Shown here piece by piece: positions 45,600 through 56,779 of a DNA stretch of 64,000 nt. The position numbers were made by a program, and so were the translations under genes. Position 1 is the first letter of the stretch. Each line of letters starts with the position of its first letter. The stretch lies in contig CM063246.1 in the NCBI GenBank assembly GCA_032158295.1, forward strand, positions 16,217,168 through 16,281,167. Reading direction: 5' to 3'. Source of the DNA: Pycnopodia helianthoides (taxonomy: Eukaryota; Echinodermata; Asteroidea; Forcipulatida; Asteriidae). The notes under the pieces were generated by a model. The model did no database searches, was not told where the DNA came from, and saw nothing but the letters and a program-made list of their open reading frames with translations.

Positions 45600-46826
45600 G
45601 CCGATTGAGTTCCTTGCAGTTAGCGGATGCTAACAATGCAAGACCGTCCTCTTGTTCAGTTGCAAACCCAAGGATCCACATGTGCATACACAGTCTCCCA
45701 AATTGAACGTGTGCAGTGTACTGCTACCCGCATCGCCCTGAAACAACGGTGCGGTCAGCTGTCTTACGAGAGCCGTGTTCCCATTGGACTTTTTCTTCCG
45801 GGCCACGCGGAAAGTTACCGTGACACGATTAGGTGTAGTTCTACCATGCGTTCCCACCTGGACTTAAATTCCGCGACGGAACAGTTAACTTTTGGACTTT
45901 TTATCGGCGCTGATAACTTACTACGACTACGCGGAAGTCTTCCGCGGCTGCGCGGAAGTCTTCCGCGACCTCATTTGGCCTGTTAGTTTTACATCACGGT
46001 CGCGGTAAGTTGACAGGGAGGTCAGTTTACCATGCGTTCCCATTGGATTTAATTTTGTCATTCTACAGAAAAGTCGCGGTACTTTAGCAAAAATAAGTCC
46101 AATGGGAACACGGCTTTACGAGGATAGGCTGGGCCAGCTGAATTGGTTGTCACTTTCATTAAGATGAGATTTCTTGTTATGCTCCTTTGTGTCTAAATGC
46201 TTGCATGGGTTGTGTAAATATGAAGCCATCACGGATGTTTTTTGTCAAACCCTGTCATCTAGAATCCCTCACATTTCGTCATCTGCCTGCTTGTACTCAA
46301 GCTTTGTTTCACTCACCCTCTCACAGTTTTCACAGACTTTGGAACACCTTTTAGGGACTCAGCCATAATAAACCCTTTAATTTCTTGCGTGATCTCAAAC
46401 TGTCCTTTCATTCATGTAGTTGATTGTCATTATAGTGCTTCAACGCCTTTAGGTCATGTGCTCTGGGCCTCAGTGTATTGGTCTTTTGTAGTTTTGTGTG
46501 TTGTAAAATCGCGTCCTGTCACAGTCTTTTGTTATGTGCAGGACTGCATACCTGCGGGTAAGAGTAGTTTATCTTACTTTTGCAGCCCCTGACCCACATA
46601 GCTGTTGCTGTTTCTTGTACGTTTTTTCGTCCAGTTATTTGTATTTATTGTTGTATTGGCCCTTTTAAGATGTTTAGATTCTGTGTATTTCTGTTCATTT
46701 TGTAATTTCTTTTTTTTTTTTTTGGCTTTCTCTTGCTCCTTTTTTATGTTTATTATTATGTACATTTATTTATTTATTTTACATTTTGTTTTTGTTGAAT
46801 AAACAATAATAATAATAATATTAATA
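45600..46826 (+). mobile_element. LINE tail on the plus strand, interrupted by a MITE
   Basis: Plus-strand frames read IERVQCTATRIALKQRCGQL up to SYE at 45770, and then DRLGQLNWLSLSLR after the MITE, continuing into a CKYEAITDVF stretch. This is the C-terminal part of a LINE ORF2 (RIQNxAARxxL...LSYExRLxxLxWLSL pattern). The 3' untranslated region ends with AATAAACAATAATAATAAT at about 46826. A related minus-strand fragment of the same 3' region lies at 49430-49500. Confidence 0.7.
45771..46115. mobile_element. 345-bp MITE with 7-bp target duplication
   Basis: Inverted repeats begin AGCCGTGTTCCCATTGGACT on both ends, and TTACGAG flanks both sides (45764-45770 and 46116-46122). Removing the element and one TTACGAG restores the LINE reading frame (SYE then DRLGQL). 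The interior is GC-rich and holds two identical palindromes GCGGAAGTCTTCCGC at 45931-45945 and 45952-45966. No coding. The superfamily is not identified. Confidence 0.9.
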
Positions 46827-46934
46827 ATATTTATTGGTTGACTTTCAGCACCATCAAAGCCTCACAAGCCTCTATGGCTTCTGACTGGCAACCCCAAGAA
46901 AAGATATTGACAAAATAAGGAGACAACTAACACA

Positions 46935-47030
46935 GGGCTAGATAGCCCAATTGGTAGAGCAGTTGGTAGAGCGCCAGCACGTTAGTTCAGAGGTTGCTGG
47001 TTCAATTCCTGCTTTAGTCTCAATTTTTCT
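46935..47030 (+). repeat. tRNA-derived SINE head with duplicated A box
   Basis: The Pol III A box (TAGCCCAATTGGTAGAGC, 46943-46960) is followed by a second partial copy (AGTTGGTAGAGC, 46961-46972) and a B box (GGTTCAATTCC, 46999-47009). The extra copy would disrupt a D-arm, there is no good acceptor stem, and the sequence runs on into a CAATTTTTCTTTG tail. It is a SINE, not a functional tRNA. Confidence 0.7.
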
Positions 47031-47099
47031 TTGTTTAACCCCAAATAACCTAAAACTCATGACATTATCAGTTATCACGCTACACTAATTCATAGCTTA

Positions 47100-48250
47100 C
47101 TACTTGAAACAATCTCCTGAACCACATGACATGAATTCAATTTGTTATGGTATTTTCTGAATCAAAATTGAAATATTTATTTTTACAAACTTGACCTCAT
47201 TTGATCTTGCCTTTTGGTCCACCCAGGAAGTTAAATTATTTGGATGTAGTGTTTGTGTATGGTATCATCATTAAGACCCAAGCTCTAAAAAAGATAGTTA
47301 TTATGACACCATCACTTGTTACCTCTATCTACGTTTAAAATCCTACCATATTAATACCAATGTGACCTTTTTTCAAACGTGACCTGACTTCATCATTCCA
47401 AGTTGAAACAGAGGCTGAAAAATGCAAAAATTGTCTCGTGTAAGGATCTAAAGCCAACGTAAACATGTTTGCATTAAGCATCTAAGTATGCATGACATCA
47501 TCAGTGAGACCCAAACTTTAAAAAAATTATAGGTATTGAAAACGCCATCACTTGTGACCTATTTAAAGGAACATTACAGAATTGGTTTTTGCAACAAAAC
47601 AGTGCTGGCAGTGTAAGCACTTTATGTAATCCAACATATACATAAACTGACAAACCTGTAGAAGTTTGAGATCGATCGGCCATCTGGGTCACGAGAAAAT
47701 AGTGAAAAACCAATTACACATTTGCATGAAATCATATAGGTTCAACAAATGAATAAAACGCTCACTGAGCGATAAACACCGATCGGAAAATTAGTTTATT
47801 TATTTCTCATCAAATATGGCATTTCAGACCGAAATAATTCAAGGGATGTTTTCTACTATCATCATCATTAGACCGTGTAAGTTTTATGTAAATCTGTGAT
47901 CAAAAAGTATATTTTACAAGTTTTTTTCTTACCAATTATGTAACATTCCTTTAACTATCTACCACCATATTCAAAATCATACTTTGGCAAATGGCAATCC
48001 ATAATGAACAATTTCATGGTCAGAAAAACAACTTTGTTCATTATGGCATCACCAGATATCAAAATACATAACTATCATTTGAAGGATGTTTAACTCCCCC
48101 CAAAATAACATATATTCAAAATGTTTGTGCTGGCGTTAAGATTCAAAGAAAAGAGACACTTTTACACTTTGATGACCTCATTATGACCTTTGCTTCTGGT
48201 TCAGATAAGAGTTTACATAAAACACACTATCAATGTATTTTAAACTGAAC
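47100..48250. repeat. Degenerate GACCTCATTTGA / GGAAGTTAAA repeat sequence
   Basis: Motifs shared with 8301-9860 (GACCTCATTTGATC, GGAAGTTAAA, GACATCATCAGTGAGACC) surround MITE copy 3. There is no clear unit boundary. Confidence 0.4.
47563..47954. mobile_element. TTAA-flanked MITE, copy 3
   Basis: A 392-bp copy of the element at 5004-5386 in the same orientation, with TTAA at both ends and the TTCAAGGGATG interior segment that copy 2 lacks. It lies in intron 3, about 500 bp from exon 3. Confidence 0.85.
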
Positions 48251-48454
48251 AGCATTGCAGTTCTCCAAAGGAAAGACATCTTACAGCTTAATACAATGTT
48301 GGAGTTTCCCAATGATGGACTTTGAAATTTACCAGATGTTTCATGTTTATATAGAAAAAAGCACAAAACTAAGATGAGGCATTATTTACCTCTTTTTTTT
48401 AAATGGTGTGGAACAAAGGAAAAATTGTTCATTGAAAGGAAATAAAAAAATTAC

Positions 48455-48524
48455 CCTGAACCATTCATCACGTTCCTTCTCAATGCTTGCTTGGGCTGTG
48501 CTACCAGACGGGATGATTCGGAAA
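48455..48524 (-). CDS. PH-domain adaptor gene, exon 3: late PH strands and start of the C-terminal helix
   Basis: A 70-base exon completes the split Leu codon of exon 2 and adds 23 codons ending ERDEWFR. These give a late beta strand (FRIIP) and the start of the PH-domain C-terminal helix with its conserved Trp. The acceptor is TTGGTCTAG and the donor is TTCAGG/GTAAT. It is too short to call alone; support comes from matching phase on both sides and continuity of the PH fold. The following intron (29989-48454) is 18.5 kb and filled with nested retroelements. Confidence 0.8.
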
Positions 48525-50310
48525 CTAGACCAATAAAATACATAAAAACAATTATCAGTTTACAAATTCGTAATGTTGGAGGCAAAAATTTAAAAAACCA
48601 TGTCAATGATTCTTTTCATTTTTTGATTCAGTTATGAAATGATGCAAAAAACTAACCATCATTTTTCACTCATTCTCACCAAAAACTTAATCATATCTGG
48701 AAGGTGCATCACAATGGGGGGCGGCTTGCTGGCCACGGCTCCCCACTTTTCGCTTTAAAAAAATAGTCATAAATAAATTAAATGTATAGATGTAAAAATT
48801 TACAAAAACTCAATATTAATCTAATAATTATAACACAAATGCATATGCAGAAGCAAAACACAAACAAAAGCAGAAGCACATAAGTTTTTTAATTTTTGAA
48901 ATTTATGTGTGAGATTAAAAACAGTTTGATGGTATGTAATGTAATACAACAGATTGAGGGTTTTTGTTTGTTTGTTTGTTTAGTTTTGGGTTTTTTTAGG
49001 GTGGGGGGGGGGAGAAGGGGGAGAAGCGAAGGAAATTTAATAACCGGAACGCACTCATGATGTTCAAGAAGCTTGAGGATTGTTCAATGTGTATGCTTCT
49101 TTCTGTATGGAGTTAGAAACAATTATTACAGGGCAAGTTTCAAAAGACTTTAGAAGCATCATGTTTGTTTTAAAGTCAGGGGAATAGGAAGGGTGAGAGA
49201 GTAGGGAAGGAGATGGGTATCAAATAATAAGGGGTACACTAAAAAGTCCAAACAAAGATGACGTGGAATTTCTTTTGGAGAATTTTACATGCAATATTTT
49301 GCCATTGTGTATGTTTATGAGGGTAGCACAGCTAACACGTGAAAGGACAGGGTGGGGAATAGGAGGGGGGAGTGGTTATTGAGAAAATCCAACCAGTCCC
49401 AGGCCAAGTAGCATGATCATTATGGGATGCAGTCCCGCACACAACAAAAGACTGTGACAGGACGCGATTATACAACACACATTATAATGCCTCACTTACA
49501 AACAGAAGTGTCAAGACTGGTACTCCAAACCACACTTCCTGCTGATCAGAAACACCAGAACTTGAGTCTGGTGCGCTTTAGTCAGTAATTGTGGAAACTT
49601 ACACTTTTAAAGTATTAGTCACTGTCCTAGTTTGTTATAATTTTCTTATAGATTAGTTGGGGTTTTCTTTTCCAGTATTCATTTTTAATCGGGTGGTATC
49701 ATCTTTCCAGGTTACATTTTCACATCAAGACTACACATCCCCCATCATTAACCTGTTCTTTTATCCAGTTTTCTTCACATTTTTGCAAAGAAGTGTTCTC
49801 CATTTGGGCTGGCTCTCTCATCATCATCGTTTCATCAAAAAGTTCAATAAAGTTTAATCAATTTTTCACTACCAGATGATTTTTTGTTTACAATAAATTT
49901 ATTTTACAGGTAAATGTCTAAACCCACCAGATTTTATCTGGAATAGCTTTTCCACCTTGTTGTTATGCAGCTTATAAAATTACGCTTCCTCCCTATAAAT
50001 TATGGTTTCACAAAAAGAAATATGCTGTTGCATTAAGATCTGTATATTTTTGTTTCATTTGTTTGTTTTTTAGTAAAGAAAAATTATGGAAACGTTCATG
50101 AAAATATAGACTAAGTTTGGTTGGACTTGTGCCGTACTCCAGCTGAGTCCTCAAACCTTTAGTCTGTGTCCTTTAAATCTGAGCCTGTAAAACAGTGGAG
50201 TTGAGTCCAAGTCCAAACTGAAGTCCAATAACACTGGTCTGAGTGATAAGTTTGTTAGACATGCTTATACCTAATAAACATATATCGTAGAGAAGAACAC
50301 AAATACTTAC
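48525..50310. other. Intron sequence; short LINE 3' fragment at 49430-49500
   Basis: The reverse complement of 49430-49500 matches the plus-strand LINE 3' region at 46490-46560 (AATCGCGTCCTGTCACAGTC). The rest shows G-rich and T-rich low-complexity runs near 48960-49020 and no exon. Confidence 0.55.
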
Positions 50311-50469
50311 AGGTACACTTTCTTTCTTGTTGTTATGCTAAAACCACTGTAGTTGAGCTTTTTAACCAGAGTAACATCATCTGAAAGTTGAAGTATGTTG
50401 AGAGCTTGCTGATTGTCCTCATCTGGTTTGTAATATGATAATTCACCTTCTCGTATGCGAATCCACCTC
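50311..50469 (-). CDS. PH-domain adaptor gene, exon 2: core of the PH domain
   Basis: The exon opens after a TATATTTTCAG acceptor with one base completing an Arg codon, then gives WIRIREGELSYYK. This is the classic PH pattern of a Trp strand followed by a short turn and an aromatic LSYY strand. The next residues give beta strands with basic Lys/Arg positions (VKKL, TTRKK) that could contact phosphoinositide headgroups. It ends at the strong CCT/GTAAGT donor in phase 2. Known: PH domains of this shape often bind membrane phosphoinositides or proteins. Binding specificity cannot be read from the sequence. Confidence 0.85.
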
Positions 50470-52865
50470 CTGAAAATATAATAAATTTTAATATTCCAGG
50501 CAAAATACAGTACATCAAATAAGCAACATTTTCCCATTTGGATTGGTAGAAATGTTTCAAACTACACTTACTTCAATTGTATTTGTTAAATTTGAATGGA
50601 CATAACATATCTACACTATGGAAGCATTAATGATCTACAAATAAAGAAAGGAATTACTTCAAAGTTTGACACTTCACACAAATATAATGGCACAAAGTCT
50701 TTCAGCTTGCACAAAATGGTAGGGGAAAAATCTTTCCATAATGGGCCTTACTCATGTGTTTGCATTTTAAGTCTAATTCCTCCAACAAAGGATGTGTGCA
50801 ATTGTGTTGGTGCAAGGAACAAACATTGTTATTCCAAGTAGTGAGAAGTCTGTGTGTGCAAACCAATACACATATGCACAGCAGAATTACATTCTCAATG
50901 AGGTAACTGGACAATTTTTTTCTGTTGACAACCTTGTTTTCAAAAGACTATTACTTTTTTGTCTGTGAACAAAAGAAAAAAGTTTTTTGAATTTGGCAAA
51001 AGATTTTAAATTTGCTATGTATTACAGTGAAAAATATTGTCTACCAAACACACAGGTGATTGTCAAAAGACTGTGCAAGTCTTGCATGTATTCAAGTTGG
51101 TCTAAACCATACAAGTTTTATCTGTGTGCATGATTCTCTGTTTCTTCAAATACTTTAGTTTAACCATTTTATGGCTATACAAATTATATTATATTGTGAG
51201 GAAAGTAAACTTTGGCATTATATGAAATTAAAATAGATTTGACAAATCAACAAAGAAAACTTAAGAATAAGACTTGACCTGTTTCCAGTAACTTGTAAAT
51301 GTTTAGGAATTTTGCCCAACTGGCGTTGGTATTATCATTAAGTGATGTAATGGTCTCACAAATTCAGACTGGGTGCACGGTGAACATGGATTTTATTTAA
51401 AAATCCTGGTGCTTTATTTCTTGTCCAATAGTTGTATCTGCCTTTTGTAACTAACTTTTTGATCTTTGCAGTGTTTTTAAATTTGTGCAAGCAATGTAAT
51501 TTCTTCTTTTTGGAGAGTAATAAAGTTTCTTATGTCTTATGACAAAAAGGGTGAGTTAATCAATTGTGAAGGTCCAGTGATGCTATCCGCAATCAACAGA
51601 CGGGACACCTTGGTTTGATCACACGCAAGCCACGTACTTCCTCAAGGGCATTGCACTTTACTCAGAGGATAGGGAGCAGTTTCTGACAGACGTGCATACT
51701 CAACAGTGGGTTGCTTGTAAATTCAAGAGGGTAGCTCTCGCGGAACGTTTGATGCATCTACATGTACCTGTTGGGGAAGAGATTTGCCCAGGACCCTTTG
51801 CCCAAGTGTCCCACAAGGCCCTAAATGGGTCCAAATGTGGAGAGCTGTGTTAGAGTGATCCCATTCGCCACCATTCAGGAAACCATAAGGCTGGCGCCTT
51901 ACCTGTCTTGACCACCGGCTGTTGAGCCTGGCAACATGTCTGCAGATATCGTTGAGTCCTGTTCAAAGCCATTGATGGGGTACTTTGAAAGTAAGAGGGC
52001 ATCCTCAATCTTGGTGTAAGTTTCTTCATCATCGCATGGAGTTTCATACAGAAATCCTGATGATTATTTCACCTAGTGAGAGTCAAAGCATGTCATATCT
52101 CTTCAGCCGAAGGCTGAAAGGGTTGGCTTGAGTATAGATGGGTGTCTATTACCAAGCTGCCCCATCTATTTCTGTAAGCACCTCGGCGGGACGGATGCTA
52201 ATGCTTGCATGGTGCAGTAGGGGGAGCTGTGGGACATCCAACTGGTTGCTGCAAAGTCACCCTAGGACTGTGCTCAAGGTAGGCACAACAGCCAGGGACA
52301 GTGTGTCCTGCGCAGGGATCAAAACTATAGACAAACCCATCCTCCAAGCAGAGGCCCTGATGAAGGATAACCCGCCCGGGAGCTACCAGCAATCCCATTG
52401 TGGGCTGATACATTCCAATGTTATGTACACATTTTTCCATTCAAAAAATTAATAATTAACAAATCTCCAAAAACAACACTTCAAGAACAAAAAAACACTC
52501 CAAAGACCACTAAACTATAAAGAAGAAAAAAATCTCTACACTTCATTAGAAAACTACCCCCCCAAAATACTTAGCAAACTAAAATTTCTCTTTAAGCAAA
52601 CAGAAAACATGTCTGGCGATGTTGGCGCTTAAAAAGGAGGAAGCTATTAACTTGATGGCAGTATATGTAGATCCAGAGAGGGCGCTATTGTAAATAAAGT
52701 TCAGTTAGGGAAAATGTATTTAGGGAAGTTTAGTGAGTTAGTGAGGTAGGCATGTAACAAAACAAAACTTTGCTTCTTCCAAGGTGTTCCAAATTAATCT
52801 TGGACTTTGTACAAGTGTGTACACAGTCCATGAGCTAAAATAAAACAGACCGAAGGCAAACAAAC
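50470..52865. other. Intron sequence with an unrecognised open frame near 51600
   Basis: A plus-strand frame from about 51600 to 51850 is open for some 80 residues (for example ALYSEDREQFLTDVHTQQW). It has no start, splice sites or motif that I recognise. It may be a fragment of a mobile element. The rest is non-coding. Confidence 0.3.
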
Positions 52866-53029
52866 CTTGTGTATGTGGTGTAAAGGTTGTGATTTTTCTT
52901 CTCCAGAAAACCTTCCTTGATAACTTGTTGACATCGCATTAAAGTACCTCTAAAGTCTGCTTGTGTGAGAACACGACCTTCAGCAGAGGACTTGTTGTTT
53001 TCCAATATCAGGTTAAGAAGTCTGCATAT
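52866..53029 (-). CDS. PH-domain adaptor gene, exon 1 of those visible: pre-PH helix and first PH strand
   Basis: The exon opens after an ACATAG acceptor in phase 0, so it is internal or 3' to an unseen start. Only one of the three frames is open. It encodes a leucine-rich helical stretch (CRLLNLIL), an acidic/polar linker, and IKEGFLEKKN, which is the typical first strand of a PH domain. The donor ACACAAG/GTTTG leaves phase 2 and joins exon 2 in frame. Upstream exons should lie above 53029 but none was recognised; most of that stretch is DIRS and hAT material. The family of the pre-PH helix is not recognised. Confidence 0.8.
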
Positions 53030-54670
53030 CTATGTAAAATAAACCAAACAAAACTAAACATGAACTACATGTATACAGCATTATCTTAATAATAGGCAAA
53101 TCAATCTAAGTACATGTTTCAAGGCGCAGAGAAAAGCAGACAATGAAAAACAATAAGCAATATCCAGTGAAAAAAAAGCAATAATAACAAGAAGAGAAAA
53201 CATAAGAGCAAAGCTATAAACAATAAAATAATAACAAATAAACCACAAACTTTAGATTGCTATCTTCGAAAGGTGAGTCTTGAGATTAATTTTGAAAGTG
53301 TTGACACTCAAGAAATATTACCAACATCTTGAGGAAGTTCGTTCCACAGAGAAGATACAGTTTGTGTGAATGAGCAATCCTCGCAGTTTGTAAGTTTTAT
53401 GTACAACAAGTGGAAAAGATTTGAAGAACCAATGGTTCAAAGATTTAGTCCATGAGCCAGGGGCTGAAATTTCACACACTGTTACCAATTCGAGGGACAC
53501 TTTTAACAATCACTTTTCTTGTTGCGAATAATCCAAACTTTACCATAAACTATGATAGCCTTGACAAAAAATTAGATTAGTACCAGTTTTTAAAAGATTT
53601 TTATCATAAAATCTGAAACCTCATAGCCTCTTCCGTTGTCATTATGCCAACAGCCGTTCAGACATTTTTAAGCCCATGTATTTGCACAGAGAGTAAATAA
53701 TTGAGTGGTCCATACTCAAACAACCATTGTATTTGTCACTTGGTAAGCATGACCGCCTGTCAATTTGCTAAAATTTGCTGATGTCAGTTGTTTGTAAAGT
53801 TTGTTTTAAAAAAGGTTTTGATTATGGGAGATAAATTTCACCCCGATCTTTGTACTTAACCCCATCAAGGCTGTGGGGGATACATGTGTTCTGTGCAATA
53901 ACACATTACAATTGCTCATAAGGCACATGTAAGGGGAAGAAACTTAAACACTCAGTAGTTTCCATTGCCTACTTCAGAAAATTGTAAAACGATAATTTCT
54001 ATTGCTTACTTGTAACAAACAAAGGATCCTGTTTATCAAATAAAAGCCAAATAAAACCTTAAGTTGAGTAAACTGCTGACCAGTCGGAGAGCCGGTAAAT
54101 AAATGATTTGCATAAGCAGTTTATGCCAATGGATGGGGGGGGGGGGGGGGGTTGACCTACATTGATGCTATGCACAGTTCATATGGAGAACATTTAACAC
54201 ATAAAACCCCATTGACATTTTTGGCTAAAACAAGGATCCAAGCTCAGGATCTATCAACCGATTAGATTCTGGTATGATGACCTGTGCATACTGACATCAG
54301 CCCAAGGTCGGGTTTTGATAGGCAATTGATGTTGGATTGATGTCGGTTAGGTGGGGCATTTGCAACGGCCGCCATCATCGGCCCCGACATTGGCAAGGGC
54401 TGTCGTGTGGACTTCCTCCCGACAGCAACATCAGTCCATCAATACGACGTCCTACGGCCGACTGTTTCCCACTGCCTTGGTCTTCCCGACCAAATGCCGA
54501 CTTCCATTCAGTGTCTCCATGACTGAACTGAAAACAATAGTCCTACGTTGGCAGGATGCCGGCTCAATGTTGGTACAGTGGTGGGCCAACGTGTAATAAA
54601 TACTGTAATTAACATTAATTAGTGTGTAATTAATACATTAATGACTACTTTAATCTACTATTAAAGAGAA
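53030..54670. other. Non-coding sequence with G-run and a GC-rich repeat-like island
   Basis: A run of about 18 G lies at 54136-54154. From about 54330 to 54600 a GC-rich island has repeated CCGAC/GTTGGC-type motifs (CCCGACATTGGC, CTACGTTGGCAGGATGCCGG) that look like an interspersed non-coding element. No upstream exon of the adaptor gene was recognised. Confidence 0.35.
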
Positions 54671-54899
54671 ACAAACATCCCCTTAACGAGCTGGCTAAGT
54701 GCCTGATTCTCTGATACCGAGGATCCGTCTGGAAAGCCTCTGTGAATCACTGCTATGGTCGACCGGTAAGTTTTAACCATGGCCGTTGTAAGGTCACCCT
54801 CGAACAAGCTTAGTACACCAGAAAATCCGCCACTTCCTCTATTGAAGTATTAGGGGATGTAGAGAATGCTGCCTACACCATTTGTAAAAATGGTCAGTT

Positions 54900-56051
54900 G
54901 ATTAGCCAAAAAAGAGACTGAACAACCCCCAGAGTGGCCCCCCAGCCGGAAAGTGACGTGTCTGTTGTGACGATAAGAGAGGGCTGTGGCTTGCGAAAGG
55001 CCTGTCCCTCTATCTGTAAGGTTGGTGGAGTTGAGCCACCAATGGAGGTGTGGAAGCAGCCAGGGCATGATCAGCACCGGATGGTTTATGCAGTGATGGC
55101 TTGGTCGTTAGAATGATAGCAGGTGAAGCTGGATGGGGTGCCTCCGCAGACTGAAAAACTCCACGTTGCAACCAGGCTCAGGCCACGAGGCTGAGGAGTC
55201 TGAGCCAGGCCTGTGCTGGGGCCATCGGTGATGGAATGAACAGGTATAAGTCGTAGATTCGACAAGCGTTCCTTCAACATGTTCAAAGGGCAGGCCAGCC
55301 CCCCTCTAGAGGTTGAGCGTTGCTCACAGGAAAGTTGGAAACTGGGAGGGGACCGGGTGCGACTTCTGGGTGTTGATGATAAACCGAAGGTCGGATGTGA
55401 TGTGTACGGTGAAACTGAGAGCCTTCGACGTGGCCTCGCTAGTGGACCCACAAACAGCCAATCGTCGGGGTACATGAAAATCATCACACCCAGCCTCTGT
55501 AGCGCTGCCCCGATCGCCCTCAAAATTCGGGTAAAGACCCTGGATGAGGTGAAAAGCCCAAATGGGAGCACTGTAAATTCATAACGGATGTCTTTAGGTT
55601 TGTATTGGAACCAACATTTTTTCCAGTGTTCCGGTCTGACAGGGACGTATGCGTCCTTCAAATCGAGGCTTGCCGCCCACGCAGTTGTGTTGAATGATTC
55701 AAAAATAATCTTCAGCGTAATCATACGGATTAGTGGCTTCAAGTTTAGGATTGGATGCCATACGCCTGCCTCTTTTTGGGGTACTAAGAAGAAGGTCGAC
55801 ATAAATCCTGTGTGTGTCTCCCCTGAGGGGACCACCTGCGCCAACCTTTTCGAGAGGAGTGAAGTTATTTTCCCTTTGAGATAGCGGCGCTTCGATGGGT
55901 GGTTGAAATTGGCTCGATAGGGCTGCTCGAAAACTCCAGTCCCAGCAAATTTGATTGTATCAAGCACCCACCGGTCCAGCGCAACCAAAGCCCAGGACCA
56001 TGCAAAGGCTCGAAGGCAGCCTCCCACGGGTCCCATGGTGGGAGGATACAC
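54900..56051 (-). pseudogene. DIRS-type reverse transcriptase and RNase H, disrupted
   Basis: The 321-codon open frame at 55086-56051 shows STFFLVPQKEAGVWHPILNL, AASLDLKDAY (catalytic Asp), YEFTVLPFGLFTSSRVFTRI and MYPDDWLF, where the catalytic pair DD is kept but the usual Leu before it is Pro. A frameshift follows near 55430. In another frame, near 54940-54995, SLIVTTDTSLSGWGATLG gives the RNase H start with its Asp and GWG signature. Together these are the order and motifs of DIRS/Ngaro elements. There is no aspartic protease or integrase, as expected for that order. Confidence 0.8.
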
Positions 56052-56349
56052 GAGTTGGGCCAGTCATCTGCGCCAGCCATAATATCGAGGGGCAGGCACC
56101 CCTGCATTAGGGCTGGGTTGGGGCCGTTGTTGTCCGGAGAATGGCTGATTCTGTGCAGGCCGTATACCCCGGTTGTCCCCCAGATGGCCCGCTCTGCATC
56201 ACTCAAAAAATGTCCGGCCGCCAGCAGCGCACCAAGCTCCAAGTGGGCGGTTGCTGTATGGTCCGTAGACCCATATAAAAGTCTATCCCAGTGTTCAGTG
56301 GGGATTGCCACTGAGCGGAGGGTGTAGCATTGCCCGTGTCGAAGCTATG

Positions 56350-56692
56350 CTAACTACCCTGCATGCCGTCCCTTCTTTGGGACAACCATGGCACAGGAAC
56401 TCTTGACTTTAGCCTTGCCGGTGTTTCCCTTTTGTTTGGTAGTCCCGTGTACAGCGACCAGAGAATGAAACCATGTTGGGTCCCTTTCCCAGTCAGCGGA
56501 ATTGACATCACCCGCACGCGAAAATGGTTGTGAGTGCTGGGCAGGAGACTGCTGGCTCGATAGCATTGTCGGGCTATCGGCGCAGTCTCCTGAGAACTTG
56601 GTAATTCCCAGGGGAGGTGTCTTTCCCCAGTAGCGACCAAGCCGTTTTTCCCCATAATATTCATAATTACAAAATAACTTCACAAACAACAC
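56350..56692 (-). pseudogene. Unrecognised ORF upstream of the DIRS RT, possibly gag
   Basis: Two overlapping minus-strand frames of just over 100 codons occupy the position where DIRS elements carry gag, directly upstream of the RT. One ends in a Lys-rich stretch (KQKGNTGKAKVKSSC). No motif identifies it; the assignment rests on position. Confidence 0.35.
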
Positions 56693-56779
56693 AAGACTGA
56701 ACTCTACAACTTTAACTGTCTTTTTTATTTATTAAAGATTTTCTCTAGCAAAAATACAGGTATTAAGGAGTAATAATCA

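Larger units (their letters stand above)
54680..56700 (-). mobile_element. DIRS-type retroelement fragment (RT-RNase H)
   Basis: Minus-strand element pieces in the order gag-like, RT and RNase H, with no recombinase downstream. Terminal-repeat-like sequence lies just upstream at 56785-57220. The copy is more GC-rich than its surroundings. Confidence 0.7.

Noticed and set aside
46935..47020. Functional tRNA gene
   Set aside because: The A box is duplicated, no acceptor stem pairs, and the sequence continues into a SINE-type tail.
48690..48765. Minus-strand open stretch (EKWGAVASKPPPIVMH) as an extra exon between exons 2 and 3
   Set aside because: Exons 2 and 3 already join in phase through the PH fold, and no consensus acceptor and donor flank this stretch.
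51600..51850. Eighty-residue plus-strand open stretch as a host exon
   Set aside because: No start, no convincing splice sites, no recognised motif, and mobile-element debris is common here.
55279..56327. Plus-strand open frames over the DIRS RT
   Set aside because: Shadows of the minus-strand RT frame, with no motifs of their own.
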